64,000 nt of DNA from assembly GCA_002205965.3 (NCBI GenBank), contig NADL03000648.1, forward strand, positions 558,001 to 622,000, read 5' to 3'. The translations under genes were made by a program, and so were the position numbers. The notes beneath the pieces are model-generated. The model worked only from the letters and a program-made list of their open reading frames with translations. It was not told the origin of the DNA and searched no databases. Shown here piece after piece: positions 11,868-20,803 of this stretch; position 1 is the first letter of the stretch; each line of letters begins with the position of its first letter. The DNA is from Kappaphycus alvarezii (lineage: Eukaryota; Rhodophyta; Florideophyceae; Gigartinales; Solieriaceae).

Positions 11868-12875
11868 CGCGGCCCACTCGGTACCAGTGTGAGTCCGCCG
11901 GATGCGAGAGCCCAGCGCTGCTCGTTGGCCCTTGGAATGCTGCTATCAGTCTTCCCTGCAGGAGATGCGACGCATGCCACGGTCGGGAGCATATGGAGGT
12001 AGAGGAAAACACGGAACGTGGCGTCGTCGACCCAGGCGTTCGCCGTAGCACGAACTAGCTTGATGAAAAGGAGGATAAAGGGCTTAAGGCATGTGAAGGG
12101 GATGTGCTGAAAGATGTCAGCTTGGCGGTATGGGGTGCAAATCTCGTCTTCAGGGTGGGCAGGGGAGTTGAATAGATTCACGCCTTTATGGTGAACGGGG
12201 GGGGGAGGATTAGGGTAAGTAGGGGATTAGTAGCGAGAAGCCGTGCTCACCTGCGTCCCGCTGGGCGAGGGAGGTGTGGCGACCTCTTTTTTCAAGAGTT
12301 AGGCGGTCCGCGGGGCAGTCGAAATTCCCGCGGGGACGTCGACCATGTTCGTGCTCCCGGCGGGCGGCGGTGCGGTCAGCGGCACGGACCGCGAGGTGGT
12401 CGGCGGCGCAGCCGGAGGTGCAACCAACGGGGTGGCTGGCGGCGCAGACAGCGGGTGGTGATGGCGCCGCCCTTAGTGGCGTGACTACGCCGTGGGTCAG
12501 CGAGAGCTTGGCGGCGAAGGGCAAGACGGTCGGAGAGGGCTGCGCCGCCAGTTCCCGCAATCTTGAGACTCGCTGTCCAGAGAGTGGGGAAAGCGTTGAA
12601 GAGGCGCCGTTAGAGCGGGCGGGACAGGAGGAACGGCGGCGGCGGGTGGTGGATGGGGCGCCGAAGGAGCCGGCGTCGAGGGTCGATGAGGGATCATTGG
12701 TGATTGCCTTGGCGGCCTGGTCGGTGGCGGCGCCGACATCATTCGAATCTTGGGCGGCGGTGACACTATGAGCAGCGGCGATTATCAACTTTCCTGACGG
12801 CGCGTTCAAACGCCCGAAGTATCCGCAGAAGGGGCTAAGGCCCGTTCCGCTCGAACAAAAAAAATGATACCCCAT
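11819..12875 (-). pseudogene. LINE N-terminal region
   Basis: Two minus-strand frames precede the RT. The one at 12875-12210 (221 codons) is Ala-, Ser- and Pro-rich with no recognised fold. The one at 12181-11819 contains DIFQHIPFTCLKPF and FLYLHMLPTVACVASPAGK, a block that reads like the conserved segment just upstream of the RT in related LINEs. That frame closes inside a perfect hairpin at 11819-11867. The assignment rests on strand, order, composition and distance to the RT. Overlapping plus-strand frames here are antisense products of GC-rich coding sequence. Confidence 0.5.
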
Positions 12876-13684
12876 CTACGCCCCCCATGAGCCTCCTCAG
12901 CGGTTGCCACTGCGTTTGCACTACCCCACGCGCCCGATGCGCTGTGCGCCACTAAACAACTTCCCACCCGCCCGTTCAAAAACCGTTCGCGCCTTGCATA
13001 ATGGTCATCACCGCTCGTAAAGTTTCTCACTTCCCGACACCCTCCCACCTGTACTGGGCGATAATCCCTCCCACCGGTTCCTGTACCTCGCCCTGTTGAT
13101 TTTCCAGCGCCAATTCCCGCAAGTGCAATTCCACCCATGAGCGTTTCATGTTTGCGTTGGCGCATGGCGCAGTTGGTGCGTGTCGCCAGTATGCGCGCCT
13201 GCTTACCGTCTTCCTTTTTCTTTCAAGTGGTGCCTGTGCGCGTGGGGGCGAGAGAAGATGTAACGGGTGCTGGTGGGGGTGTCAGCGGTGGGGGAATGGT
13301 GGAAGCTTGGCGTACTTTGTGGTGGTCAGAGAGCTGAAACGAGGGCAGAAGTGCAGGGGTGCAGGTCGGAGGCAAGTTTAGGGTGTCAGTGTTTTGGTTT
13401 TTTGGCCGGGATGGGAGAGTGGGCTAGGCGCTAGGGACGTGGGGGCGATATAGACTGAAGTTGTGCGGAGCAGAGGGACGGGACGGGGCAATGTCTTCTA
13501 AAAAACTGAGCTTTGAGTTGAAGCCATGCCTCGCGTCCTTACCGGTCCCATGAAACCACCCGTCTCCCGATTTCTCGTTTTAGTAGCATTCTCGCTAAAT
13601 GATCCTCCTTTCTGCCGTGTTTATGGTCTTTGCCGCATTCTTGTGTCATCATCTGATTTTCCTCCCCAACTCTGAGGTCCCACC
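12876..13684. other. GC-rich spacer upstream of the GT8-GT64 gene
   Basis: The left half (to about 13150) may be the 5' leader of the minus-strand LINE: a minus frame 13165-12806 continues the same composition. The right half should hold the promoter of the glycosyltransferase starting at 13685. No clear TATA box was seen in the last 150 bases before that ATG. Short frames here have no recognised domain. Confidence 0.4.
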
Positions 13685-15343
13685 ATGGGCGGCGGCGCTT
13701 CTGGACTTTCTGACTGTCAGTCCCACTTCCTGCCTCTGCTTGTTCTTGCCTTATTGACGTCCCTTGTGACTGCAAATCCAGCCGCTGGTCATCTTTCCGT
13801 TCCTCGGAATGCGTTTGCCACCCTCCTCTGCGATGATGCAACTCTTCCCGCGGTTGAGGCTTTAGCCAACTCTATCCGGCTGGCGCATCATGACGAACCC
13901 TTCCTCGTGGTTGTCCCTTCCTCTATATCCCCCTCCACCGTCACCCGAATCAACGCGCTCGACAACGCCCATGCATTCGAGGCAGCCCCTCTACCTTACC
14001 CCTTCAATTCCACTACCGACCGCATGGGTATCCACAAGCCATGCCGCTTTCTAAAACTCCAACTCTGGGGCCTGTCCAAGTGGCGAAAGATCATCTTTCT
14101 CGACGCGGATACTATTGTTCGACGCAATATCATGGAGTTATTCGATGCTCCCGGATTTTCTGCTGTCAAGGACCCAGTCGGTATGAACTATAACACGGGT
14201 GTTATTGTCATTGAGCCTAGTCGAGTCGTGTACAGTCTAATTGTCAAAAACTACATGCACGCGGGCAGCTATAATGTGGGCGATCAAGGTGCACTGAATG
14301 CGCTAGTGGAGTACGACGCGTGGAATTCGTTGCCAATGAGGTATAATACGTTTCATACGGCATCCGAAGCGGCGTTTGCAGAGGCAAAGGTGGTGCATTA
14401 TTCTGGAGATGCGAAACCATGGAATTTTTGGAAGGCTAAGGGGAAGGGTCGCATTCCGACGCGGGCGTTTGTTGAGTGGTGCCGTATGGCACAGAGTACG
14501 CCCACTGCGGCGTGCCATATGCGGGGTAAAGTGGACACGAGAGAGTGGGTGGGCGGTAGGAGGGGGGAGAGATATGAAGATACGGTTAGAGGGGAGGGAG
14601 GGGGTGTGAGTGTATTGTTGTCTACTTACAATAGGAAGAGTTGGAGGGAGTTGGCGGAGTGGTATGCAAAGCTGGGATTCGTGAGGGAGGTGTGGGTTGT
14701 TTGGCAAAATTTGAAGAGACAGAGGGAAGATGCGCCACATGAAAAGGTCAAGTTTGTATTTCCAGAAGGGGACTCATTGAACAATCGATATCTGGCTGCA
14801 GAGATGGAAGGGGATTGTGTGTTCATCTGTGATGATGATATTTACTTGGCGGAGCGAGCGTTACGGGCAGGTTATGAGGTGTGGAAACAAAATTCGGGTA
14901 GGCTAGTGGGCTTTTTTCCAAGATTATGGAAGGCAAACCCTGGAAGATATTCAGTGGATATCTCGGAAGGTTACAACATTGTCCTAACAAAGGGGATGTT
15001 TGCGCATCGAAGCTTTCTGACGGCGTATTCCCTGTTTTTACCAAAGCGATTGGCAGAGGTGGTAGACGAATATATGAACTGTGAGGACATCCTCTTTAAC
15101 ATGATGGCGGTAGGGATGACAGGGCTTCCCCCTTTGACGGTGTTGTCAAATGAGACGATCTATGATTCAGGGAAGGACTCTGGAATAAGTGGAGTGAAAG
15201 GAAGTGGTCATTTGAATACAAGAGATGTTTGTGTGCAGCGGTTTATCAAATTGGGGATGGATGAAGTGCCGCTGATTAGTCGTGGAAGTTTGTTGCCAAA
15301 TGGGAAGAAGAATATGGTTATCGGGGATAGCGATGATGCTTGA
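13685..15343 (+). CDS. Bifunctional glycosyltransferase, GT8-GT64 fusion
   Basis: One uninterrupted frame of 552 codons starts at an ATG followed by a hydrophobic segment (FLPLLVLALLTSLVTA, about 15-30) that should act as signal peptide or membrane anchor. Residues about 40-260 form a GT8 glycogenin/galactinol-synthase-like domain: IIFLDADTIV with the D-x-D at 140-142, NYNTGVIVIEPS, GDQGALN near 199-205, and HYSGDAKPWNFW from H238. Residues about 290-535 form a GT64 domain like the C-terminal half of animal exostosins: VSVLLSTYNR, VFICDDDIYL with DDD at 383-385, GFFPRLW, and NCEDILFNM with ED at 467-468. Both metal-binding motifs are present, so both active sites look competent. The likely site is the ER/Golgi lumen, building a glycan; the sugars transferred are not readable from sequence. 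Confidence 0.88.
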   Translation: MGGGASGLSDCQSHFLPLLVLALLTSLVTANPAAGHLSVPRNAFATLLCDDATLPAVEALANSIRLAHHDEPFLVVVPSSISPSTVTRINALDNAHAFEAAPLPYPFNSTTDRMGIHKPCRFLKLQLWGLSKWRKIIFLDADTIVRRNIMELFDAPGFSAVKDPVGMNYNTGVIVIEPSRVVYSLIVKNYMHAGSYNVGDQGALNALVEYDAWNSLPMRYNTFHTASEAAFAEAKVVHYSGDAKPWNFWKAKGKGRIPTRAFVEWCRMAQSTPTAACHMRGKVDTREWVGGRRGERYEDTVRGEGGGVSVLLSTYNRKSWRELAEWYAKLGFVREVWVVWQNLKRQREDAPHEKVKFVFPEGDSLNNRYLAAEMEGDCVFICDDDIYLAERALRAGYEVWKQNSGRLVGFFPRLWKANPGRYSVDISEGYNIVLTKGMFAHRSFLTAYSLFLPKRLAEVVDEYMNCEDILFNMMAVGMTGLPPLTVLSNETIYDSGKDSGISGVKGSGHLNTRDVCVQRFIKLGMDEVPLISRGSLLPNGKKNMVIGDSDDA

Positions 15344-15567
15344 ATTCAAACACTAGTTCTAATGGAGAGTGAAAGTCGGGATACTTAGGTTCAAGCGATG
15401 ACCCAACCTTACGTTGACGTCAAGTGAATCGACAGCGACGGTGTCGCGGATTTCTTATAGCCTACGCTGGCTCTTCCAAGGTGTTTGTCAAAAATCTATA
15501 AATCGATCAAACCACGACTGCATCGCTGCACAAATGTAGGTAAATAGCCTCGGTTTGGATTCAAAAC

Positions 15568-15576
15568 TTTTTATAA
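15568..15576 (+). promoter_or_regulatory. TATA-like box before the LCAT-like gene
   Basis: The sequence ttttataag lies 26 bases before the ATG at 15602. It fits a TATA element only if the 5' leader is very short, so the assignment is weak. Confidence 0.3.
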
Positions 15577-15601
15577 GACCCAATCTAACCATCCCCGGAC
15601 A

Positions 15602-16825
15602 ATGTTATATTCCGCGCCTGCTAGTTCCCTTTGTGCGATCGTCATCGTCCAAGTTTTCTCCCTCTCAACAGCCGCTACCGCTCCTCCCGCTATCCCTTTA
15701 GACGATTTCTTAGACCCTCCCTCTCCCCACCCCGCCAGACAAACCCGTCCACCACTCCTACCAAGTTTCCTTCATTCCCCCTCTTCTTTTCATCCCCTCC
15801 TTTCAGGGAACACTCCTCTCACTATGCTCCCCTCATAGCTGCCATCCCCTTCACCTCCAACCCCAGACTTATCCAAACACTCCCTCCCTCTACCACCATC
15901 TCCTCTCCTCCTCTCTCCAACCGCATCCACACACCCATGCAGACTACCCCACCGCCTCCTGCGCCCCTTCCCCCTACTCCCATATCGGCCATTGTCATCC
16001 TCTTCCAGCCCCAGGCCCCATTCATCACCTCATCCGCTACTTCAATGTACGCGGCGTAACCATGACGACCCTCCCGTACGACTGGCGTCTTGAAACCACC
16101 GAACTATTCCGCAAGGGCTTTGTCCAACGTCTTCAAGACGAAATTTCATCACTACGGCGAGACAACAGCGGCACCGCTGGCCGCGTCATTCTTCTCGCGC
16201 ACGGCACGGGATGTTATGTCATTCGTCACGCCTTGGATCTCGTCAACGATGCTGTCTGGTTAACGAGTAACGTTGCCACTGTAATCTGTGCGGCGGCTGT
16301 TGGGGCTGGTTCTCCGTTTGTGAGGGATGCGTTGGAGGAAGGGAATGGTATTTTGACGGCAGGTGGGGCGCATGTGTACATGGATGCGATGGCGAATGCG
16401 AGGGTTGAGGGCCGGCTGGATTTTCGATTGATGGAGTTTGAGCTGGGCTTGAGGAAGGGCAGAGGGATGGGTTTGGGAGAGGTTGCGGGAATTTGGGATT
16501 TGGGGATAGCATGGTGGATAAGGACGAGAGGATCCGGTTGGCAAGGGAACTGGCTAGTTTGAAGGAATTAGGGCGCCAAGGGGAGTGGGGTGGTGCTGGT
16601 GGGGTCAAGGTAGTTTGCTTGGGAGGTGAATGTGGAAATGGGGAGAGAGCAGGCCCAAAGGACATGGGTTACTTTAATTTGACAGAGTCTTTTGGGGAGG
16701 TGGTGCTGCGAATGGTTCAAGAAATGGATGCGGGCAGGGAGCTCGATAAGAAAGAGGCGATTGACGTGTTGCAACGAAAAGTTATGCCTCTTGATGATAA
16801 GGGCTATGCACAGGGTCATCGGTGA
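15602..16825 (+). pseudogene. LCAT-like alpha/beta-hydrolase, frame-broken
   Basis: The gene starts with a signal-peptide-like segment (SLCAIVIVQVFSLSTAATA). The middle, in a second frame, reads HHLIRYFNVRGV and TTLPYDWRLETTELF, then RVILLAHGTGCYVIRHAL. The YDWR block and the following strand-turn-helix are hallmarks of lecithin:cholesterol acyltransferase and plant PLA1/PDAT relatives. In those enzymes the turn is GHSxG; here it is AHGTGC, so the nucleophile Ser is Gly. The end (16493-16825) is in a third frame (DSMVDKDERIRLARELASL). Frame changes fall somewhere between 15700 and 16020 and near 16495. The first 130 codons are Pro/Ser-rich and could not be aligned to the family. The 3' end overlaps the tail of the opposite GT90 gene by 44 bases. 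Confidence 0.6.
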
Positions 16826-18533
16826 ACTTGAACTCGGTGCCGTTTCCAATATCTCGCCAGCACTCGAATCGGTATGGATGTTGCTCCTTGGCGCCTTTGT
16901 ACTTACATCCGAAAGGGACGCTTCCATTGTAAATGTACCAGCCGTCAAAGCAACCCATGGGCCCCTCTGCCGTTGCCGGGCGCATCCTGCACTTGGATGG
17001 CTCGATGTGTTCTCCATCACTGGCTGGGTCGTATTGTAATTGGCTGTATCTCATGAGCAACGTCTTCCAATACAGGCCTGCCGCCTGTTCCGAAATCACG
17101 TTCTTGCCAAAGCAAGTGGCGCGCTCGATCATGCGTTCTGATTCACTTGGATCGTTCTTGACGGCTTCAATGGTCTCAACTAGATCTTGGAGATACGTTT
17201 CAATCGGAAGGTAATGGTAGAATGGCTTGAGCAAAGGCTCATACCACATGGACCAGGTCGATTTTTGAAACAGTGGCACGGAGCCGCTGGTTAGAATGCC
17301 TCGCTTGCGACTGCTGCCCAATCCACCATCTACGTCGAGGACAAACTGGAACTCTCCTTGCTGCTCGAAATCCATGTGTTCTACGAGCCCTGTACCCAAT
17401 GATCGCTCCATCTCCTCCGCTGTAGCTCCCTTCCCCAACTTCATCCATTTCGTGATCCCGGCGTCAAGGAGATCGGGACGTTCCTTTGCGAGCGCGGCCA
17501 GACGCATGCGCGGGACGGAAAGCCAGTTGTCATCGTGATAATCTTGCAAGGAACTCGCGCTCCCTCGAAAAACGGCCTTCGGGATTCGCTCCGAAAATGG
17601 TACGCTTTTTTCAGCCTTCCACACATAGTTCCCGTTAGATCCGTATTCGACAGGATCTGGTACTGGCACGTCCAAATATGAAGCTCCTGTTCGGAAAGAA
17701 AAGACAGGAATACCGCCCATATCCTTTGACATCGAGTCCACCGTCGAGCGCGGCGAATCTGCAACGTTGACGTAAAATTCGCATCGCACCTTGGCCAGTT
17801 CTGGATACTCCTGCATTGCCTTTTGCAGCAAGTCCATTGTCCACGTCATTCGACTGATTCGATACGTCTGTCCCCAATGCTCCAACACGCGATAACGCAC
17901 TTGCCCATCTCCAGCAAGGCGTACACGAAACGCCCCACCTCGTAGCAATACTTCCATCGAATTGAGCAACTTCATTGTTATAGGACGCTCAAGTACCGGG
18001 GTACGACTCGACACAGGGATCCATGGCGAGAAATATCGGGCAGCGAGCACTTCGAAGGCTTGTTCCATCTCCGCTTGTTCAATATGCATCGTGGCGGCAG
18101 AGCGGAAGTTGGAGAATAGTGCACGGCCCGCGCACAACGTGGGCTCCCCGTGCATGTGTGATGGGCGATAGATGGGGTCAGCACGTGGGTACATGGCGCT
18201 GGAGACTCGGCGTGGTAGCAAAGCCATGGTCAGGGTTGCTCTTGGAATTCGAGGGCTCTTTAGACTCCTTTGCAGTCGAGGTAGAGGATGCTGGGTCATG
18301 GGATTATTTTGGTGACATGTGTAAAGGGTGAGAAGAATGAGGAGTGCTAATTGTGTCCATGTGAAAATTTTATAGAGCTGCAGTTGAGAGAGGGCATGTA
18401 GCCGGCGCGTTTTCGCCGCCATGGACGCGGCAGCACCTTGGGGCGTTCCGTCCTTCGAGACGACGAGTGTTGAGCGCGTCGTGCGTTGAATGAATCTGGT
18501 GGTGTTGAAACGTTTCTCGTTACTGCTTTTCAT
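16782..18533 (-). CDS. GT90 (CAP10/KDELC-like) glycosyltransferase
   Basis: The reading frame is open from a GTG at 18659. I choose the first ATG, 18533, giving 583 residues, though the ATG at 18422 would put the single membrane anchor (FTWTQLALLILLTLYTC) nearer the N-terminus. Numbering from the GTG, the Cap10 domain spans about 290-545: KAVFRGSASS (361-370), RMRLAALAKERPDLLDAG (384-401), FVLDVDGGLGSSRKRGIL (439-456), and SGSVPLFQ with LLKPFYHYLP (476-485). These blocks are diagnostic of GT90, which includes fungal CAP10 xylosyltransferase and animal POGLUT. A Cys-containing tail (557-600) follows. It would be a type II Golgi protein adding a sugar, possibly xylose or glucose, to a glycan or protein. 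The frame has no breaks. Confidence 0.88.
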   Translation of the reverse strand: MKSSNEKRFNTTRFIQRTTRSTLVVSKDGTPQGAAASMAAKTRRLHALSQLQLYKIFTWTQLALLILLTLYTCHQNNPMTQHPLPRLQRSLKSPRIPRATLTMALLPRRVSSAMYPRADPIYRPSHMHGEPTLCAGRALFSNFRSAATMHIEQAEMEQAFEVLAARYFSPWIPVSSRTPVLERPITMKLLNSMEVLLRGGAFRVRLAGDGQVRYRVLEHWGQTYRISRMTWTMDLLQKAMQEYPELAKVRCEFYVNVADSPRSTVDSMSKDMGGIPVFSFRTGASYLDVPVPDPVEYGSNGNYVWKAEKSVPFSERIPKAVFRGSASSLQDYHDDNWLSVPRMRLAALAKERPDLLDAGITKWMKLGKGATAEEMERSLGTGLVEHMDFEQQGEFQFVLDVDGGLGSSRKRGILTSGSVPLFQKSTWSMWYEPLLKPFYHYLPIETYLQDLVETIEAVKNDPSESERMIERATCFGKNVISEQAAGLYWKTLLMRYSQLQYDPASDGEHIEPSKCRMRPATAEGPMGCFDGWYIYNGSVPFGCKYKGAKEQHPYRFECWRDIGNGTEFKFTDDPVHSPYHQEA

Positions 18534-19003
18534 CCCCTTCCAGTGGGTTGTACTGCTCGGGAGGAGAGTGAGCGCCACATGAGGAACAGAATCTCTGTGC
18601 GATCGTAACACAGCTTGGTCTCCCTTGTGCCTAGAAACATATTGGCTCAGAGAGGCCACTGTAGGGGGGCTCTCAAAACTGAGGCTGGCTTGGACCGCAG
18701 GGTTAAGATCATCTCATGGAATTTGAAGAATTTTGCTGGGACAATGTTGGTGAGCCAAGAAGTGTCGGTTCAGTAACGATGATCCGCAGTCCAAAAGGGG
18801 CAGAAAGGATATCCGCGCTCCCCAAACCGGTTTGCAACAAATGCATTGGATTTCTTGGCAAAAGCAAGACCGGCCCCCCATCGAGATGTTTCGATGCAAG
18901 TTCACTCCTGTGTAGTTTGCAAGGTCAAGGTCTTGTATCCCACAAGTGTTGCGGTTCTCGACCGAGAAAACCCCCGTTGCAGAAGGCAAACACCCAATTC
19001 ACG

Positions 19004-20093
19004 ATGACCTCTGCGGGTTCAAACCAGCAGACGCAACAAATCCTTGTATTTGCCACATTGTTCCCCAAGCCGTTTGCAAGGGCGCTTGCGTCACTTTACC
19101 TTCGACTGCGCGGACATTTCCGGGTAGTTTTACCGACAATTGTGGGGATCTGTTTGCTGTTTGTATTCGTCTTGACGAGAAAGGAAAGTGAATTTGCCAC
19201 GGTGGGTGGACGGGTGAAGCTACCACTCTTCGAGCATCGCAGCTACGCATCGTCAGTGGTTACGGACTGCGTGCATCGCACACCGGAGACTGAAGGACGG
19301 ACGTTTGAGACGAATGTGCGGGAGTGGGAGTGTCGTTTGTGTCGTGGACACAGAATAGGACGTACGACAAGGACCATGTGCTGTTGCGGGTGCACGAGGC
19401 GGTGCGGCTGATGTCCAAGTTGCGGCGTGCGGGGACGTTGTTGGACGTGGGGCGAACATTGGGAAGGTGACCTTTCCGGTGATGGCAATGCACCAGATGC
19501 ATTCGGTGGTGGCTGTAGAGCCGGTGTCGACAAACGTGAATATGTTGTGTATGACAGCGAATTTGAACGGGTGGTTGGGGAATGCGGGGTTGACTCTGCT
19601 GGAGGCAGCCATGTCTGACAAGGAGGGGGAACTGGAAATCTTTGTACCTGAGGGAAGGGAGGATAATGCGGCATTGAGTAGTGAGGCGGCGACTGCCAAT
19701 GTGCATGAGCACAAGCATGGGGAAATGGTCAAGGTGCTGGTAGGAGATGAGGTGTTGCGGGATGGAGGGTTTAAGCCGGATTTGATTAAGATTGATACAC
19801 AGGGACATGAGTTGCATGTGCTGCGGGGACTGACGGGGTACTTGCGGCGGGCGGCACCAGAGTCTGTTCTTGTGATGGCGGAGAGTGATCCAAAATTGAT
19901 GGCTTTGTCGGGGGTAGATCCGAAGGAGATTTACCAACTGATGACGGTGGAACTGGGATATGCTTCATATTGTCGACCGACGATTGACGTTGTTGACGGA
20001 ACAAGGTTTCAAGTGTCTGGTACGGTGCTGTCGAAAGAAACGTATCCACCTGGTGGTTGTCGGGATATCTTTTATTTCAAGCATGTGAGGTAG
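19004..20093 (+). pseudogene. FkbM-family methyltransferase, frame-broken
   Basis: The ATG at 19004 precedes a single membrane anchor (VVLPTIVGICLLFVFVL) and a stem, as in Golgi type II enzymes. Coding then jumps frame in the 19325-19345 region to TYDKDHVLLRVHEAVRLM and LLDVG. One base is missing at about 19452, so that LLDVG-(A)NIGKVTFPV continues in the third frame. The rest (19467-20093) has VVAVEPVSTN, DLIKIDTQGHELHVLRGL and a C-terminal GGCRDIFYF. These are the SAM-binding and IDxEG/H blocks of FkbM methyltransferases, which O-methylate sugars and other small substrates. The conserved blocks are all present; only the frame is broken, by one base at the second site. This is either a very recent pseudogene or a sequence error. 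Confidence 0.68.
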
Positions 20094-20803
20094 GTCATTT
20101 TGGTTAGCTGCAACGCATGGGCTTGCAGTTGTCGACATGTTTGGTTGTGATGTCGGTGGCAGATGCATCTGCATCAGAAGGCCTTTTATCAAGAACCTCA
20201 ACGTACACCTCATTTGGTCGACGGTGGGCGTTGCATGTTTTCAAGTTGGGTATCTTGCAAGGGATTGTCGAAAACATTCGTTTTTGATGTACAGTACTGT
20301 ATTGCAGGAGTCATACATTTCTCAACAAAAAGTTGACGCAAATATTTAGGTTGAAACTTTCAAGTCATACCTGATATGGTCACATCGACATCAATGGTTC
20401 TGAAAACTGCATCCAATTGCAACGGATTGATCCGAGGTGCTTTTGACCAACGATCGGGATCTTGACAAAGTCAAAGAAACGTCGTACCGACCACAGTCAC
20501 GCGCAATTACGTGCCATCTACTAAACTCAACTTTACTTCCCCTCCTTGCATCAGGACCTCCACTAGTTTCACCGGATCCACCCAACATCAACTGTCGTTC
20601 TCCCATCGCGCACCGTCTTACATCGACTCCCGACTCATCACCACAACCTCCCTCACTGCATCACCTTCACCTTCCCCACATCGGGATCCTACTTTCTCCT
20701 ACTCTGCAGGCCTTGACCCGCCCCGACATTCAAGACCCATCACGTTTGATCCCGCCACTCTAACCCCCCTCACCGTATATACTGTAAACTTTAGCGACTC
20801 GTC
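20094..20803. other. Spacer between FkbM and EndoU genes
   Basis: No domain-bearing frame is present. A tgtacagtactgta word occurs near 20290. The right part (20500-20790) is pyrimidine-rich and pre-genic in character; gtatatac at 20774-20781, about 25 bases before the ATG, is TATA-like. No other structure was seen. Confidence 0.4.

Larger units (their letters stand above)
9606..12875 (-). mobile_element. LINE (non-LTR retrotransposon) with restriction-like endonuclease
   Basis: Read on the minus strand, the element runs from an N-terminal region (12875-11819) through a reverse transcriptase (about 11457-10800) to a C-terminal zinc-finger and endonuclease region (10451-9606). The order RT, then CCHC finger, then R-H-D/PD/D endonuclease matches the restriction-like-endonuclease class of LINEs (R2, CRE and NeSL kin) rather than the apurinic-endonuclease class. 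Its GC content is far above the flanks. The RT is spread over several frames, so this copy is broken. No target-site duplication or poly(A) tail was found. Fragments of related tails occur at 63.5 kb and perhaps 7.4 kb. Confidence 0.8.

Noticed and set aside
12188-12771. GC-rich plus-strand frames (98 and 165 codons) as host genes
   Set aside because: They mirror the minus-strand LINE frame in GC-rich DNA and show no domain.
14303-15349. Several minus-strand frames within the GT8-GT64 gene
   Set aside because: Shadows of a clearly conserved plus-strand protein.
18534-18659. GT90 starting at 18659
   Set aside because: The codon is GTG; the first ATG in frame is at 18533 and the extra N-terminus has no family support.
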